From: Euryarchaeota archaeon UBA58
Lineage (GTDB): Archaea; Thermoplasmatota; Poseidoniia; Poseidoniales; Thalassarchaeaceae
Assembly: GCA_002498525.1 (NCBI GenBank)
Contig: DAHR01000008.1
Span: forward strand, 1 to 64,000
Direction: 5' to 3'
DNA length: 64,000 nucleotides
Shown here: positions 43,856-52,770 of the stretch, in pieces
Numbering within the stretch: position 1 is the first letter of the stretch
Layout of the letters: each line of letters begins with the position of its first letter
Notes under the pieces: model-generated
Databases searched by the model: none
Told to the model about the DNA's origin: nothing
The model's input: the letters and a program-made list of their open reading frames with translations, nothing else
Program-made: the position numbers and the translations under genes

Positions 43856-44341
43856 TCAGAGTCGCTCGACCTTGATGATCTGCTGCGGATCGTTGGGCTT
43901 GTCGCCAGCCATCGTGTCGCATCTCTCGATGCTGTAAACCACATCCATGCCCTCGACAACCTCGCCGAAGACAGCGTGGTTCCCATTCAGCCACGGAGTC
44001 GCAACGGTAGTCAAGAAGAACTGCGAACCACCCGTGTTTCGTCCAGCATTAGCCATCGAAAAGAGGCCGGGCTTGTCGTGTGACTTGGCAAGAGCTGAAT
44101 CCTCGCAAGGAATCTTCCAACCAGGCCCGCCAGTGCCGGCGGCCCGACTGTTGGGGTCCTTTGAGCGAGGGCAGCCGCCCTGGATCATGAAATCCTTGAT
44201 TACGCGGTGGAAGTGCAGGCCGTTGTAGAATCCGTCATCTACGAGCTTGAGGAAGTTCCCTGTGGTCTCAGGGCAGTCCTCGGTGTACAGTCCAATCAGT
44301 ATCTCCCCAGCGCTGGTTGTCATCTTGACTACAGTAGGCAT
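43856..44341 (-). CDS. Cyclophilin-type peptidyl-prolyl cis-trans isomerase
   Basis: 161 residues from the ATG at 44341. Cyclophilin core motifs are clear: FLKLVDDGFYNGLHFHRVIK, DFMIQGGCPRSKDP, FSMANAGRNTGGSQFFLTT, and TPWLNGNHAVFGEVVEGMDV. The catalytic Arg (FHRV) and the Phe/Gln pair are retained. No signal peptide is present, so it is a cytosolic folding catalyst. It is divergent from the zinc-finger membrane gene with only about 80 bp between starts; an ACATATGC element there may serve as a TATA box. Confidence 0.94.
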   Translation of the reverse strand: MPTVVKMTTSAGEILIGLYTEDCPETTGNFLKLVDDGFYNGLHFHRVIKDFMIQGGCPRSKDPNSRAAGTGGPGWKIPCEDSALAKSHDKPGLFSMANAGRNTGGSQFFLTTVATPWLNGNHAVFGEVVEGMDVVYSIERCDTMAGDKPNDPQQIIKVERL

Positions 44342-44420
44342 GGAGCCGGGAACGTTCACAGGCACAAGAGCATATGTGTGCCGCCCTAACCCTAATGATG
44401 GTGCACGGAACTGGTCCAAC

Positions 44421-45572
44421 GTGAGTAGCCCTAGCGACTACGACTGCCCGCGGTGCGGAACGAAACTACGGGAGGAGGCGGCCGAGGGCGTCGAGGGCGT
44501 CGACCTGCTGGTCTGCATCAAGTGTTGGGGCCTCGCAGTCCGGGCCAAGTCGATGGAAGGGGTCGTCCCCGACGGAGTTCTGGAGAGCATCGAGAAACAG
44601 GGACTCAAGCACGTGGAGGGCCGCAGTTGCCCTGTTTGCCCGTCGAAGATGGCCCAAATCAGTGTGTCTAATCAAGTGGTCGGCTTCCGCGAAGTTGTCA
44701 AAATCGACGTTTGCGGCGACTGCGAAACGACTTGGTTCGACGCCGGGGAATTGGAAGCCCTGCAAGGCATAAAGCCGATGATCCAAGAAGTCAGGATTGA
44801 GGGCGATTCAGAGAAGATAGAGCCAGTCATGGTCGGGGCGCATCTTGGTGGCAACTTACGGATAATGTCTGGGCTCGCTATCATTTTCGTAGGGATATTT
44901 TTCGTCTCCGGCGGCGAGGGAGAGAGTTGGTTAGTCGGGCTTCTCGGCGCGGTGATAGCCCTCGGAGGTGCGGTTGTGTTGGTGACCAAGTCCCCAGAAG
45001 CGGGGCTCTCCGCTGGCAAATGTGCAAAGTGCGGGCGAACAGGCTCCCCCCTCGCCTGGACATGTCAGAGAGCGAGGTGCGATGCCGAGATATGCACAGA
45101 GTGCCGGAGCGCGGGAAGCGACCCGGCCCAGGCCTACGCCCGCTTGGTGGGCGGTCTGGCCCTGACGGTCGTGGGCGGAGCCGCTGGGATTGGTCTCGCC
45201 TTGGCCTTCAAGTCACCCGAACCGTTGGCTCTCGGAGCTGTTGGCTTTGCACTATTAAGTGACGATGGCGAAGCCGAGGGTGATCTGCTCTGCAAACCCT
45301 GCTCGGTCGAATTGAGCAAATTGACCGATTGGGGGACGGATTCAGCGAATCTACATCTCGAAGAGACTCGGGAGAGTTCTCGTGACGGCCTAAATACTCA
45401 AGAGCAAGTAGATAAGCAAGTGGAAAAGACGGCGTCGGCAAAGGAGAAAAAGGCAAAAGAGTTCCTGAAATCACAGACCCACTGCCTGCACGTTGACGGG
45501 AAGACTGTCAAAGGGTGCCGCAGGATGGTCTTTCGCAAGTCCGGATACTGCTACGAGCACCAACGGGAGTAA
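44421..45572 (+). CDS. Zinc-finger (TFIIB-type) membrane protein of unknown function
   Basis: 383 residues from a GTG at 44421, chosen because it clears the divergent cyclophilin promoter. The N-terminal half has zf-TFIIB-type zinc ribbons: CPRCGTKLREEA, then CIKCWGLAVRAK, then CPVCPSKMAQISV with CGDCETTWFDAGELEAL. Two membrane-spanning hairpins follow (GLAIIFVGIFFVSGG with LLGAVIALGGAVVLV, and LVGGLALTVVGGAAGIGLAL with ALGAVGFALL). Between them lies a further Cys cluster (CAKCGRTGSPLAWTCQRARC, then CTECR). The C-terminus is charged and ends with a Cys/His cluster (HCLHVDGKTVKGC, then CYEH). This looks like a membrane protein with several cytosolic zinc modules. Confidence 0.72.
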   Translation: MSSPSDYDCPRCGTKLREEAAEGVEGVDLLVCIKCWGLAVRAKSMEGVVPDGVLESIEKQGLKHVEGRSCPVCPSKMAQISVSNQVVGFREVVKIDVCGDCETTWFDAGELEALQGIKPMIQEVRIEGDSEKIEPVMVGAHLGGNLRIMSGLAIIFVGIFFVSGGEGESWLVGLLGAVIALGGAVVLVTKSPEAGLSAGKCAKCGRTGSPLAWTCQRARCDAEICTECRSAGSDPAQAYARLVGGLALTVVGGAAGIGLALAFKSPEPLALGAVGFALLSDDGEAEGDLLCKPCSVELSKLTDWGTDSANLHLEETRESSRDGLNTQEQVDKQVEKTASAKEKKAKEFLKSQTHCLHVDGKTVKGCRRMVFRKSGYCYEHQRE

Positions 45573-45977
45573 TCAAGCGACCATAGAGCCGGGCAGTACA
45601 CCATCGGGCATCTCGAGCAGTCGCACAATACCGTCGGGGTCGAGTGCGCCGAGCACCAGAAACTGACTGACGAAACCACCGGCCAGAGTCTTTTCGCCAA
45701 GGTTGATCGCCCCCACCACCATGCGTCCAACCAAGTCAGCGCGCGAATAATTGGTGATTTGCGCCGAACTCTGCAAACGCCCGACGACCGGCCCGAAATC
45801 GACGGTTATCTTGTACGAGGGCTTGCGCATCTCAGGAAATTCCTCAGCCATCACAACGATACCCGTGCGCAGGTCGAGGGCGAGAAATTCTCCGAACCCG
45901 ATGTACTCCTTGCGCTCCAAGCGAGGCGGGTCGTAGGGCAATCCATCGGGGTCAATCTCATGTCCCAAATCATTCAC
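45573..45977 (-). CDS. csaA: CsaA-like tRNA-binding (OB-fold) protein
   Basis: 134 residues from a GTG. The OB-fold of the EMAP-II/CsaA family is recognised in FLALDLRTGIVVMAEEFPEM, YKITVDFGPVVGRLQSSAQI, and NYSRADLVGRMVVGAINLGE followed by KTLAGGFVSQFLVLGA. CsaA is a dimeric export-related chaperone in bacteria that also binds tRNA-like RNA. It is found in many archaea. An N-terminal extension of about 25 residues precedes the core. It lies 13 nt downstream of pyrE on the same strand. Confidence 0.85.
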   Translation of the reverse strand: MNDLGHEIDPDGLPYDPPRLERKEYIGFGEFLALDLRTGIVVMAEEFPEMRKPSYKITVDFGPVVGRLQSSAQITNYSRADLVGRMVVGAINLGEKTLAGGFVSQFLVLGALDPDGIVRLLEMPDGVLPGSMVA

Positions 45978-45990
45978 CTGTCAGTGGAAC

Positions 45991-46575
45991 TCATTCACCT
46001 GTGATGTCCGAGCGCAGAATCAGCGGCCGAAGCGAGATTCCGGCTGCCGCAAAGGCTTCAGCCCCGCCCTCTTGTCGGTCGAGAATGGTGATGCAAGCTG
46101 CCACGTCGCAGCCCATCTCCTGCAGTCGTTGCGCCGCTTTCAGCGCAGACCCGCCCGTCGTCGTCACGTCTTCGAGCAGCACCACTCTGTCACCAGACCT
46201 GATCGTCGAGCCCTCGATCCCAGGGGGATTCCCGGTCTTGCGCCCTCCCCGTCCCTTGGGTTCCTTGCGTACCATGAAGCCGCGAAGCGTTGAGCCTTTT
46301 GCGGCCTTCGCGATGGCGATTCCAGTGAGGGGGACGGCGCCGAGTTCGAGTCCTCCGACAGCGTCGACGGCGCCGAGAGAATCGATTTCAGCATGAATCA
46401 ATACGCCGAGGAGATGTGCACATTCCGGGTTCATCATAACCGGTTTCATGTCGAAGAAGTGTCGACTTTGGCGGCCACTGGCGAGAGTGAAGGGTTCGTC
46501 GGGGGAGTGAAGATATGCGAGATTACGAACGCGGTCTATCAGTCTGATTCGCGCCTCGGCTACCGTTGTCGACAT
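45991..46575 (-). CDS. pyrE: Orotate phosphoribosyltransferase
   Basis: 194 residues from the ATG at 46575; the longer frame to 46647 is not family-like. It converts orotate and PRPP to OMP in de novo pyrimidine synthesis. The PRPP-binding motif VVLLEDVTTTGGSALKAAQR and the substrate loop MVRKEPKGRGGRKTG are typical, as is FTLASGRQSRHFFDMKPVMM at the N-terminus. It is divergent from the PolD large subunit gene, with about 150 bp between the start codons for both promoters. Confidence 0.94.
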   Translation of the reverse strand: MSTTVAEARIRLIDRVRNLAYLHSPDEPFTLASGRQSRHFFDMKPVMMNPECAHLLGVLIHAEIDSLGAVDAVGGLELGAVPLTGIAIAKAAKGSTLRGFMVRKEPKGRGGRKTGNPPGIEGSTIRSGDRVVLLEDVTTTGGSALKAAQRLQEMGCDVAACITILDRQEGGAEAFAAAGISLRPLILRSDITGE

Positions 46576-46723
46576 GTCTCTCCTCGCTACGGGCCTCGCT
46601 GAAGTCGGATGAAGGTTCGCACTGATTCGAGTCGGGGTTTGAGGCATTTGACGCGTCCGAGCATCAATGTTCTTGGACGGTCGCTCTCAGTCGACGAATG
46701 TTCGTCAGCGGAGCGTATGCGAG

Positions 46724-49700
46724 ATGGTAGTTGAAGAGAAGCCAGTGGTCGTACTCGATGAGGCACGCTTAAGTGCCGAGATGGAGGCTTACCACACTTG
46801 GTTGGAGCGTCGCACAGAGGAGGTTTACTCGGTTGCTCGCGACGCTCGAGCGAAGGGTTTGGATTTCGTCGATGATGTCGAGATTCCGCGTGCTGCGGAC
46901 TTGGCCAGTCGAACTGAGAGATTGCTGGAAGATTATCTGATTCCGCAGAAGGGCCAAGATCCGATTCCGATTCAAGACGATTTGCGAGAGTTGCTGAAGA
47001 AAGTCGACCGCGAGACTGCTTCGATTCAGATCGCGGTCGATGTCGCTCGGCGGATGCACACGCTGACGGCCGATGTCCGCCAGTCCATCGATACGGGCTT
47101 GCGAGTCGGTCTGGCGGTGCTGACCGAGGCCGTTCTAGTCGCTCCACTCGAGGGCATTGGAGATGTCAAGATCCTCAACAACGAGGATGGTTCCGAATTC
47201 CTCTCAATCGAATTCTGCGGTCCGATTCGCGCTGCTGGCGGGACCGCTCAGGCTCTCGGCGTGTTGATTGGCGACATGGTTCGCCGAGAATTGGGCTTGG
47301 ATCGATATGTTCCGACGACGCCCGAGGTCGAGCGCGTCAAGGAGGAGTTCGGCTTGTACCGAGCCGGTTTGCAGTACAAGCCGCCCCCGGAAGAGATCGA
47401 GATCATCGTTCGCGCCTGTCCGGTGATGATCAATGGTGAAGCGACTGAGCAGATCGAGTGTTCTGGCTACAAGGAGGTTCGCAATATCGAGGGCTCAAGG
47501 GTGCGCGGCGGAGTGATGCTTGTCATCGGCGAGGGTCTGTGCCTCAAGGCTCCCAAACTGCAGAAACATACCGAGCGCTTGCAGATTCCCGGTTGGGAAT
47601 TCATTGCCGGATTCACTTCCAAAGGCAAGTCGAAAGATTCCAAAGAAGAATACTTCAAGCGTCGAGTCATTTCGACTAATGAGCGTTACCTCGACGATGT
47701 TATCGCTGGTCGGCCGGTCTTCGGCGGGCCGGGCGAGCCGGGGGCATTCAGACTAAGATATGGCCGCAGTAGAGCTTCTGGCCTAGCTGCGGCCGGCATC
47801 AATCCCGTCTCGATGGAAGCGATGGGTTCCTTCCTTGCTGTTGGTACTCAGATGAAGGTTGAACGTCCTGGCAAGGCCTGTGCAGTAACTCCCACGACCG
47901 AAATCGACGGACCCCTTGTGCTCCTGATCGATGGGACATTTCACCGAATCGAGACCGTTGAAGAATGGCGCGATGTCGAAGAAAGAGTCCTGACGATTTG
48001 GGATTCGGGCGAGATTCTTGTCGGCTTCGGCGAGTTCCTTGAGAACAACAAGGAATTGGTTCCTTCACCTTACAATCGAGATTGGTGGGCGGCTGACCTC
48101 GCTGAAGCGATGAATCAACCCTCAAAAGTTGAATCCTTCGCGGAAATAATCGCTGTGAAGCGTGCTGATCTGCCGCCGGGTTTGCCGTTCAATGGCGCCA
48201 TCTCACGTGGCGGCGAATCAGCTTTGGAGCGCTCCCAACGCCGCCGCGACTGGAATCGATTCTTGCAACATCTCAATCTTGAGTGGCCTCAGGTCAAGGC
48301 GATATGCAACGAATTCGGCACTGCCCCTCCTCCGCCTTGGAATCCTTGGTGGTCTGACCTTCCGCTCTCTTTCACGAAGCAATTGATCGAGGCACTGCTG
48401 GACTCTCGCATCAAGAATGGTGACTTGAGATTGAATGGCGCCGCGGCGCAGTGGAGCGCCGACCTGCAATTGGACGATGTCGGATTGGATACACCCTCAA
48501 CCGGAGAATGGCCCGGCTGGACCAAAGTTCACGAACACGGTGTCGTCAAGTCCTCACTCATGGTTCTCGGGATAGAACACCGCCACCATCGTGGTGACAT
48601 CGTAATCCCAAAGCATTGGGAATCACTCCTCGAAGGACTTGGCCTCGAAATACACGGAAAAGGCGTGCAGCGTCGCACAGAGGCCGCTCCGCATGCAGCC
48701 AACAGAGTCACTGAAATCCGTAGTGCGACTCTTATCATCGAAAAGGAAGATGCGCGGCTGGACGATGTCGAAGAACGTCGCAGCATCGAGCGCATCCGCG
48801 CCGAGACCGGCGCTCGCCAACGTGGATTGAACATCGAAGATACCGAGATCGAAGGCGATGAAGCGGCTTCCAAGATAACCGACCCCGGCCCACCTGACCG
48901 TGATGGTCTGATCGCGGCTTATCGAATTCTCGACGACCACGAAGTCGAGCGTTCGTTGTGGTTGGTGCGCAAACTATCAGACCTTCGTTGGGAGGATGCG
49001 GTGTCTTGCAGGATCGGCTCGCGAATGGGCCGGCCGGAAAAAGCCAGCCGACGCGAGATGAAACCGATGGTGCACTCACTCTACCCGATTGGAAACTACG
49101 GCGGGCCGCAACGTCTGATGGGGCATGCTGCAGCTCAGGGCAGTATCAGAATCGAGATGGGGCCGCGAATCTGCTCGCGTTGCGGCCAGGAATCGCCGCA
49201 TCTCACCTGCCACAACCGACCCGACCCGAAAGAGGCCAGCGAATGTGGCGGGAAAACTCGCGAGAGAGCCTTGCGCGGCGGCAGAAAACCGCGCCGCTTG
49301 GGCCAGAGAACCAGTGTTCCACTCGAAGCCATACTCGAGGTCAAGAGGCGGCGACTCGGCCTCGATAGGCTACCCAATCGCATCAAGGCAGTCAAGGGTC
49401 TGATGTCCTACAATCAAACCCCTGAACCAATCGAAAAAGGCATACTACGAGCCCGTCACAACGTCTCTGTATTTCGTGATGGCACTGCCCGTTACGACAT
49501 GATCGATGTTCCGGTCACACACTTCCGTCCGCGCGAGATCCGCACCTCCTGGCAAGCGCTCGCAGAACTCGGCTACACCCATGACATCGACGGACAGGCC
49601 TTGACCAACGACGAACAGATGCTCGAACTGTTTCCTCAGGACCTGATCCCCTCGACCCTCGCCATCGATCATCTGCAATCGACTTGTGATTTCGTCGACG

Positions 49701-50692
49701 ACGAACTCGTCCGCCTCTACGACATGGAACCGTTCTATCAGATTCAGACTGGAGAGGACCTCGTAGGACACCTCGCCATCGGCCTCGCCCCGCACACCTC
49801 TGGCGGAGTCCTGTGTCGCATAATCGGCTGGACCGACGCCTCCGCAGGCTACGCCCACCCCCTCTTCCACGCTGCGAAAAGACGCAACTGCGACGGCGAC
49901 GAAGACAGTATCCTGATGCTCATGGATGGGCTTCTGAACTTCTCTAAATTCATCCTGCCCGCCAACCGTGGCGGCAGGATGGACGCCCCTCTCGTGCTCA
50001 CAACGCGCCTCAACCCGAGCGAGATCGACAAGGAGGCGCTCAATGTGGACTGCTCATGGCAATACCCGCGGGAATTCTACGAAGCAACGCTCTTACAACC
50101 GCATCCAGCCGAACTCAAATCGATTATCGAGATTGTCGACCATCGCCTCGGAACGGTCGGCGATGTACGCGGCTACGGCTGGACCCACGACTCAGGGCCA
50201 CTCGATGCTGGGCCTACCAACTCCTCCTACAAGACCCTCGAATCAATGGTCGACAAGATGAATGCCCAACTCGCGCTTGGCCAACGCTTGCGAGCAGTCG
50301 ACGTTTCCAGAGTTGCGCGCCAAGTCATTGAGTCCCATTTCCTGCCCGACTTGCGAGGCAATCTGATGGCCTTCACGCGCCAGAAGGTCCGCTGCGTGCG
50401 CTGCGGCCATTCCTACCGACGCGTGCCATTGGCAGGGCGGTGCATCCAGCGACGGCGTAACGAAGGGGACTTCGGCAATGGGCGCGACGATGGGGGGATG
50501 TGCGCGGGAAACGTGGTGTTGACGGTGTCGGAGGGATCGGTTCGAAAATACATCAAAGTGACCCGTCACGTCATCGATAACTACGGTGTCGACCTCTACA
50601 CGAAACAGCGAGTCGACTGGCTTTCCGATAGCGTTGATTCCCTCTTCAACGACGATACGGTGACCGTGATGACGCTCGACGATTTCATCTAA
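46724..50692 (+). CDS. polC: DNA polymerase II (PolD) large subunit DP2
   Basis: 1,322 residues from the ATG at 46724. This is the catalytic subunit of the archaeal replicative D-family polymerase. Conserved blocks: IEFCGPIRAAGGTAQALGVL, KEEFGLYRAGLQYKPPPEEI, GSRVRGGVMLVIGEG, and the double-psi-barrel catalytic segment AAKRRNCDGDEDSILMLMDG followed by FSKFILPANRGGRMDAPLVL. Zinc sites are CSRCGQESPHLTCHN...C in the middle and CVRCGHSYRRVPLAGRC...C near the end. No intein is visible. It is slightly longer than usual owing to a middle linker. The DP1 subunit is not in the window. MptE is convergent with abutting stop codons. Confidence 0.97.
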   Translation: MVVEEKPVVVLDEARLSAEMEAYHTWLERRTEEVYSVARDARAKGLDFVDDVEIPRAADLASRTERLLEDYLIPQKGQDPIPIQDDLRELLKKVDRETASIQIAVDVARRMHTLTADVRQSIDTGLRVGLAVLTEAVLVAPLEGIGDVKILNNEDGSEFLSIEFCGPIRAAGGTAQALGVLIGDMVRRELGLDRYVPTTPEVERVKEEFGLYRAGLQYKPPPEEIEIIVRACPVMINGEATEQIECSGYKEVRNIEGSRVRGGVMLVIGEGLCLKAPKLQKHTERLQIPGWEFIAGFTSKGKSKDSKEEYFKRRVISTNERYLDDVIAGRPVFGGPGEPGAFRLRYGRSRASGLAAAGINPVSMEAMGSFLAVGTQMKVERPGKACAVTPTTEIDGPLVLLIDGTFHRIETVEEWRDVEERVLTIWDSGEILVGFGEFLENNKELVPSPYNRDWWAADLAEAMNQPSKVESFAEIIAVKRADLPPGLPFNGAISRGGESALERSQRRRDWNRFLQHLNLEWPQVKAICNEFGTAPPPPWNPWWSDLPLSFTKQLIEALLDSRIKNGDLRLNGAAAQWSADLQLDDVGLDTPSTGEWPGWTKVHEHGVVKSSLMVLGIEHRHHRGDIVIPKHWESLLEGLGLEIHGKGVQRRTEAAPHAANRVTEIRSATLIIEKEDARLDDVEERRSIERIRAETGARQRGLNIEDTEIEGDEAASKITDPGPPDRDGLIAAYRILDDHEVERSLWLVRKLSDLRWEDAVSCRIGSRMGRPEKASRREMKPMVHSLYPIGNYGGPQRLMGHAAAQGSIRIEMGPRICSRCGQESPHLTCHNRPDPKEASECGGKTRERALRGGRKPRRLGQRTSVPLEAILEVKRRRLGLDRLPNRIKAVKGLMSYNQTPEPIEKGILRARHNVSVFRDGTARYDMIDVPVTHFRPREIRTSWQALAELGYTHDIDGQALTNDEQMLELFPQDLIPSTLAIDHLQSTCDFVDDELVRLYDMEPFYQIQTGEDLVGHLAIGLAPHTSGGVLCRIIGWTDASAGYAHPLFHAAKRRNCDGDEDSILMLMDGLLNFSKFILPANRGGRMDAPLVLTTRLNPSEIDKEALNVDCSWQYPREFYEATLLQPHPAELKSIIEIVDHRLGTVGDVRGYGWTHDSGPLDAGPTNSSYKTLESMVDKMNAQLALGQRLRAVDVSRVARQVIESHFLPDLRGNLMAFTRQKVRCVRCGHSYRRVPLAGRCIQRRRNEGDFGNGRDDGGMCAGNVVLTVSEGSVRKYIKVTRHVIDNYGVDLYTKQRVDWLSDSVDSLFNDDTVTVMTLDDFI

Positions 50693-51451
50693 TCAAACCC
50701 AGAAACCGAGGTACTGCAAGACCTTCGCCATCCATTGTAACTTCAGCAGCTTCTCCTCGGGGTCGCTTGAGCCGGACCACTCTCCGACGATGTCCGTGCG
50801 GGTTCCAAGTAGTCTGATGCGCTCGCGCGGCACACCCAAGGCTCGAGCGAAACAGGCCGCGCGGTCACCATCCGTGAAGCCGCCGGGATTGTGCATTCCG
50901 GCGATTGACTCGGGCGTCTGGTGGGTGAGGACGATCGGGGGTGGGGTTCTGCGACTGCTGGCGAGGGAGAGCAGTTCGGTCCACGCGTCGGTATTATCTC
51001 CGTGGGCGTGGAGAATCATCGGGATTCCCCGTTTGACGGCGGCGACGGTTCCCTCACCACCGTCGGCATCGCTGACCACACATGCGAGGCGCGACCAAGC
51101 GCGTTCGGCGAGTGAATCGGGCAGGGTCGAGAGCACTCCTGTAGCGCCGTCGGCGGCGATGAGCAAGGTATTGTCTGTCAACGCCGTTTCGATCTCGGCA
51201 GTCGTCACTGCCGCGCCGAGCAAGGCGATGTCAGTGGCTCTCAGGACGAGGCGCCGGTGCAGGGCAGCGACGGTCCTTGCGCGCTGTGCACGAGACCATA
51301 TATCGACATTAGATTCCTCAATAGCGGCGCGCAGCGCATGGGCGCTCTCGAGATCTGCAGCCAAGCCCCAGCCGAAGTGTTCGCGGAACTCATCCTGAAT
51401 ACTGAGCAGGCTGGAGTCGATTGCCTCAAGGTCAGTCGGTCGAGCCTTCAT
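50693..51451 (-). CDS. MptE-like 6-hydroxymethyl-7,8-dihydropterin diphosphokinase (DUF115)
   Basis: 252 residues from the ATG at 51451; a GTG lies three codons upstream. Family blocks seen are ALLGAAVTTAEIETAL, NTLLIAADGATGVL, ACVVSDADGGEGTV, MILHAHGDNTDAW, PGGFTDGDRAACFARALG and EEKLLKLQWMAKVL. Archaeal MptE transfers pyrophosphate from ATP to 6-hydroxymethyl-dihydropterin, replacing bacterial FolK. In a non-methanogen it presumably supplies folate or another pterin C1 carrier. It is divergent from priL with only about 35 bp between start codons, so the promoters must be very compact or overlap the genes. Confidence 0.85.
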   Translation of the reverse strand: MKARPTDLEAIDSSLLSIQDEFREHFGWGLAADLESAHALRAAIEESNVDIWSRAQRARTVAALHRRLVLRATDIALLGAAVTTAEIETALTDNTLLIAADGATGVLSTLPDSLAERAWSRLACVVSDADGGEGTVAAVKRGIPMILHAHGDNTDAWTELLSLASSRRTPPPIVLTHQTPESIAGMHNPGGFTDGDRAACFARALGVPRERIRLLGTRTDIVGEWSGSSDPEEKLLKLQWMAKVLQYLGFWV

Positions 51452-51484
51452 CCCTCGCACTCCAGTGGAAGGGCTCGGTGAGTC

Positions 51485-52729
51485 TTGAAGAACCCTCGCG
51501 ACTCCCTGAATGCCACCATGCCGATGCCGCTCACCCCTCCGGCCATCGAAGACGTCTCCGTCCTCGCCCGTTACCCCTTCTTACCACAGAGCAGTGAGTT
51601 CATCCGAGAACAATTGAGCAGCAACGGAATCACCGTCGAGGGCTTGATCGAGGAGCCTTGGTTGGAGGATGTTCGCAGGCGCGGCAGCCTGCGCCTCGTC
51701 GAGGCTGTCACACACAAGGATGGCATCGATGCTGCGACGACGATCGACATCTCGTCGGACATCGGTCGAATGACCGAAGCCCTCTCCTTCCTGCACGCGA
51801 TGCTAATCGTCTGTGCTTCCTTCGAAGACCGGCTGCTCACCCGCTGGGTAGAGGGAGAGGCGAGCCGCGCCGACCAACTCTTCGGCATGGATGGCAAGAA
51901 TTTCGACATCATCGCCAGAACCTACCTCTCCGATATCCGTAGCGAACCCGTCCCAGGCACCACCGAGGTGACCTACCACGTTCCACTGGTCGATTACCTC
52001 GAATTATGCCCGAAGATCACTGGGCGATATTGGCGCTTGGTCAATCGCCCCGTCAAAGCCGGCTGGGTTCGCATGGATCCAGACGTCGGCGAGTCCAGCA
52101 GACAGCGTACTGCGCGCCTGCTCAAGGAGCGAGTCCGCACTAGCCTGACCGCGGATTGCGCCAGCCGCATTGCCAAGATGGACGATGCTTTCGCTAGCCT
52201 CTTCGCCGACCCCGTCGACCGCATTCTCGGCCTTCTCAGCGAGAGCGTTCAGGCCGAGATGCCAATGTCAGCGGCCGTCCGCGAGGACTGGCCGCCATGC
52301 TTCGAATCAGCGGTCGCAGAACTCAGCCAGGGGATCAATGTCAACCACACCGGTCGAGTCTTCCTCGCTGCGATGTCTCGAGCCATGGGGCACACCCCCG
52401 AAGTCACAATCTCCTTCTTCGCCAACGCCCCCGACTACAGCGCCGATACAACCACCTACCAAGTCAACCACATCTACGAGAGGAAATACACCCCACATGG
52501 GTGTGCAGCGCTGAAGACTGGGGCTCGCTGTCCTGTGAGTTTCGGCGACGACAGGTTGTGCGATCAGGAGTGGATGACTCATCCTCTGAAGTATCTGCGA
52601 GCCAAGCAGAGGCGCCGCTATCAAGAGGAGAATCAAGCTGAAATTCAGGCTGACGAGAGCACTGCTGGCACATCACAAAATCGCCCGATAGATGTGGCTG
52701 AAAGCAACGAGTTGGACGATTCTTCATAG
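51485..52729 (+). CDS. priL: DNA primase large subunit
   Basis: 414 residues from a TTG with GGTGA just upstream; ATGs at 51518 and 51524 are alternatives. PriL supports the catalytic PriS in making replication primers. The N-terminal helical domain begins DVSVLARYPFLPQSSEFI. The C-terminal Fe-S domain supplies cysteines in DWPPCFESAVAEL, TPHGCAALKTGARCPVSFGD and RLCDQEWMTHPLKYL, the four-Cys [4Fe-4S] pattern of the family. An acidic tail follows. PriS is not in the window. It is close to the PolD large subunit gene, so two replication genes cluster here. Confidence 0.9.
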   Translation: MKNPRDSLNATMPMPLTPPAIEDVSVLARYPFLPQSSEFIREQLSSNGITVEGLIEEPWLEDVRRRGSLRLVEAVTHKDGIDAATTIDISSDIGRMTEALSFLHAMLIVCASFEDRLLTRWVEGEASRADQLFGMDGKNFDIIARTYLSDIRSEPVPGTTEVTYHVPLVDYLELCPKITGRYWRLVNRPVKAGWVRMDPDVGESSRQRTARLLKERVRTSLTADCASRIAKMDDAFASLFADPVDRILGLLSESVQAEMPMSAAVREDWPPCFESAVAELSQGINVNHTGRVFLAAMSRAMGHTPEVTISFFANAPDYSADTTTYQVNHIYERKYTPHGCAALKTGARCPVSFGDDRLCDQEWMTHPLKYLRAKQRRRYQEENQAEIQADESTAGTSQNRPIDVAESNELDDSS

Positions 52730-52770
52730 GGGGGAAGATTCCATCACCCGCCGTACCGGGGGAATCAGGG

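Noticed and set aside
44380..44396. Telomere-like CCCTAACCCTAA in the cyclophilin/zinc-finger spacer
   Set aside because: There are only two units, with no further copies nearby. Chance is a sufficient explanation.
46724..50692. Intein in the PolD large subunit
   Set aside because: The protein is slightly long, but conserved blocks run without interruption and no intein splice motifs (Cys start, HN-Cys end) are visible.
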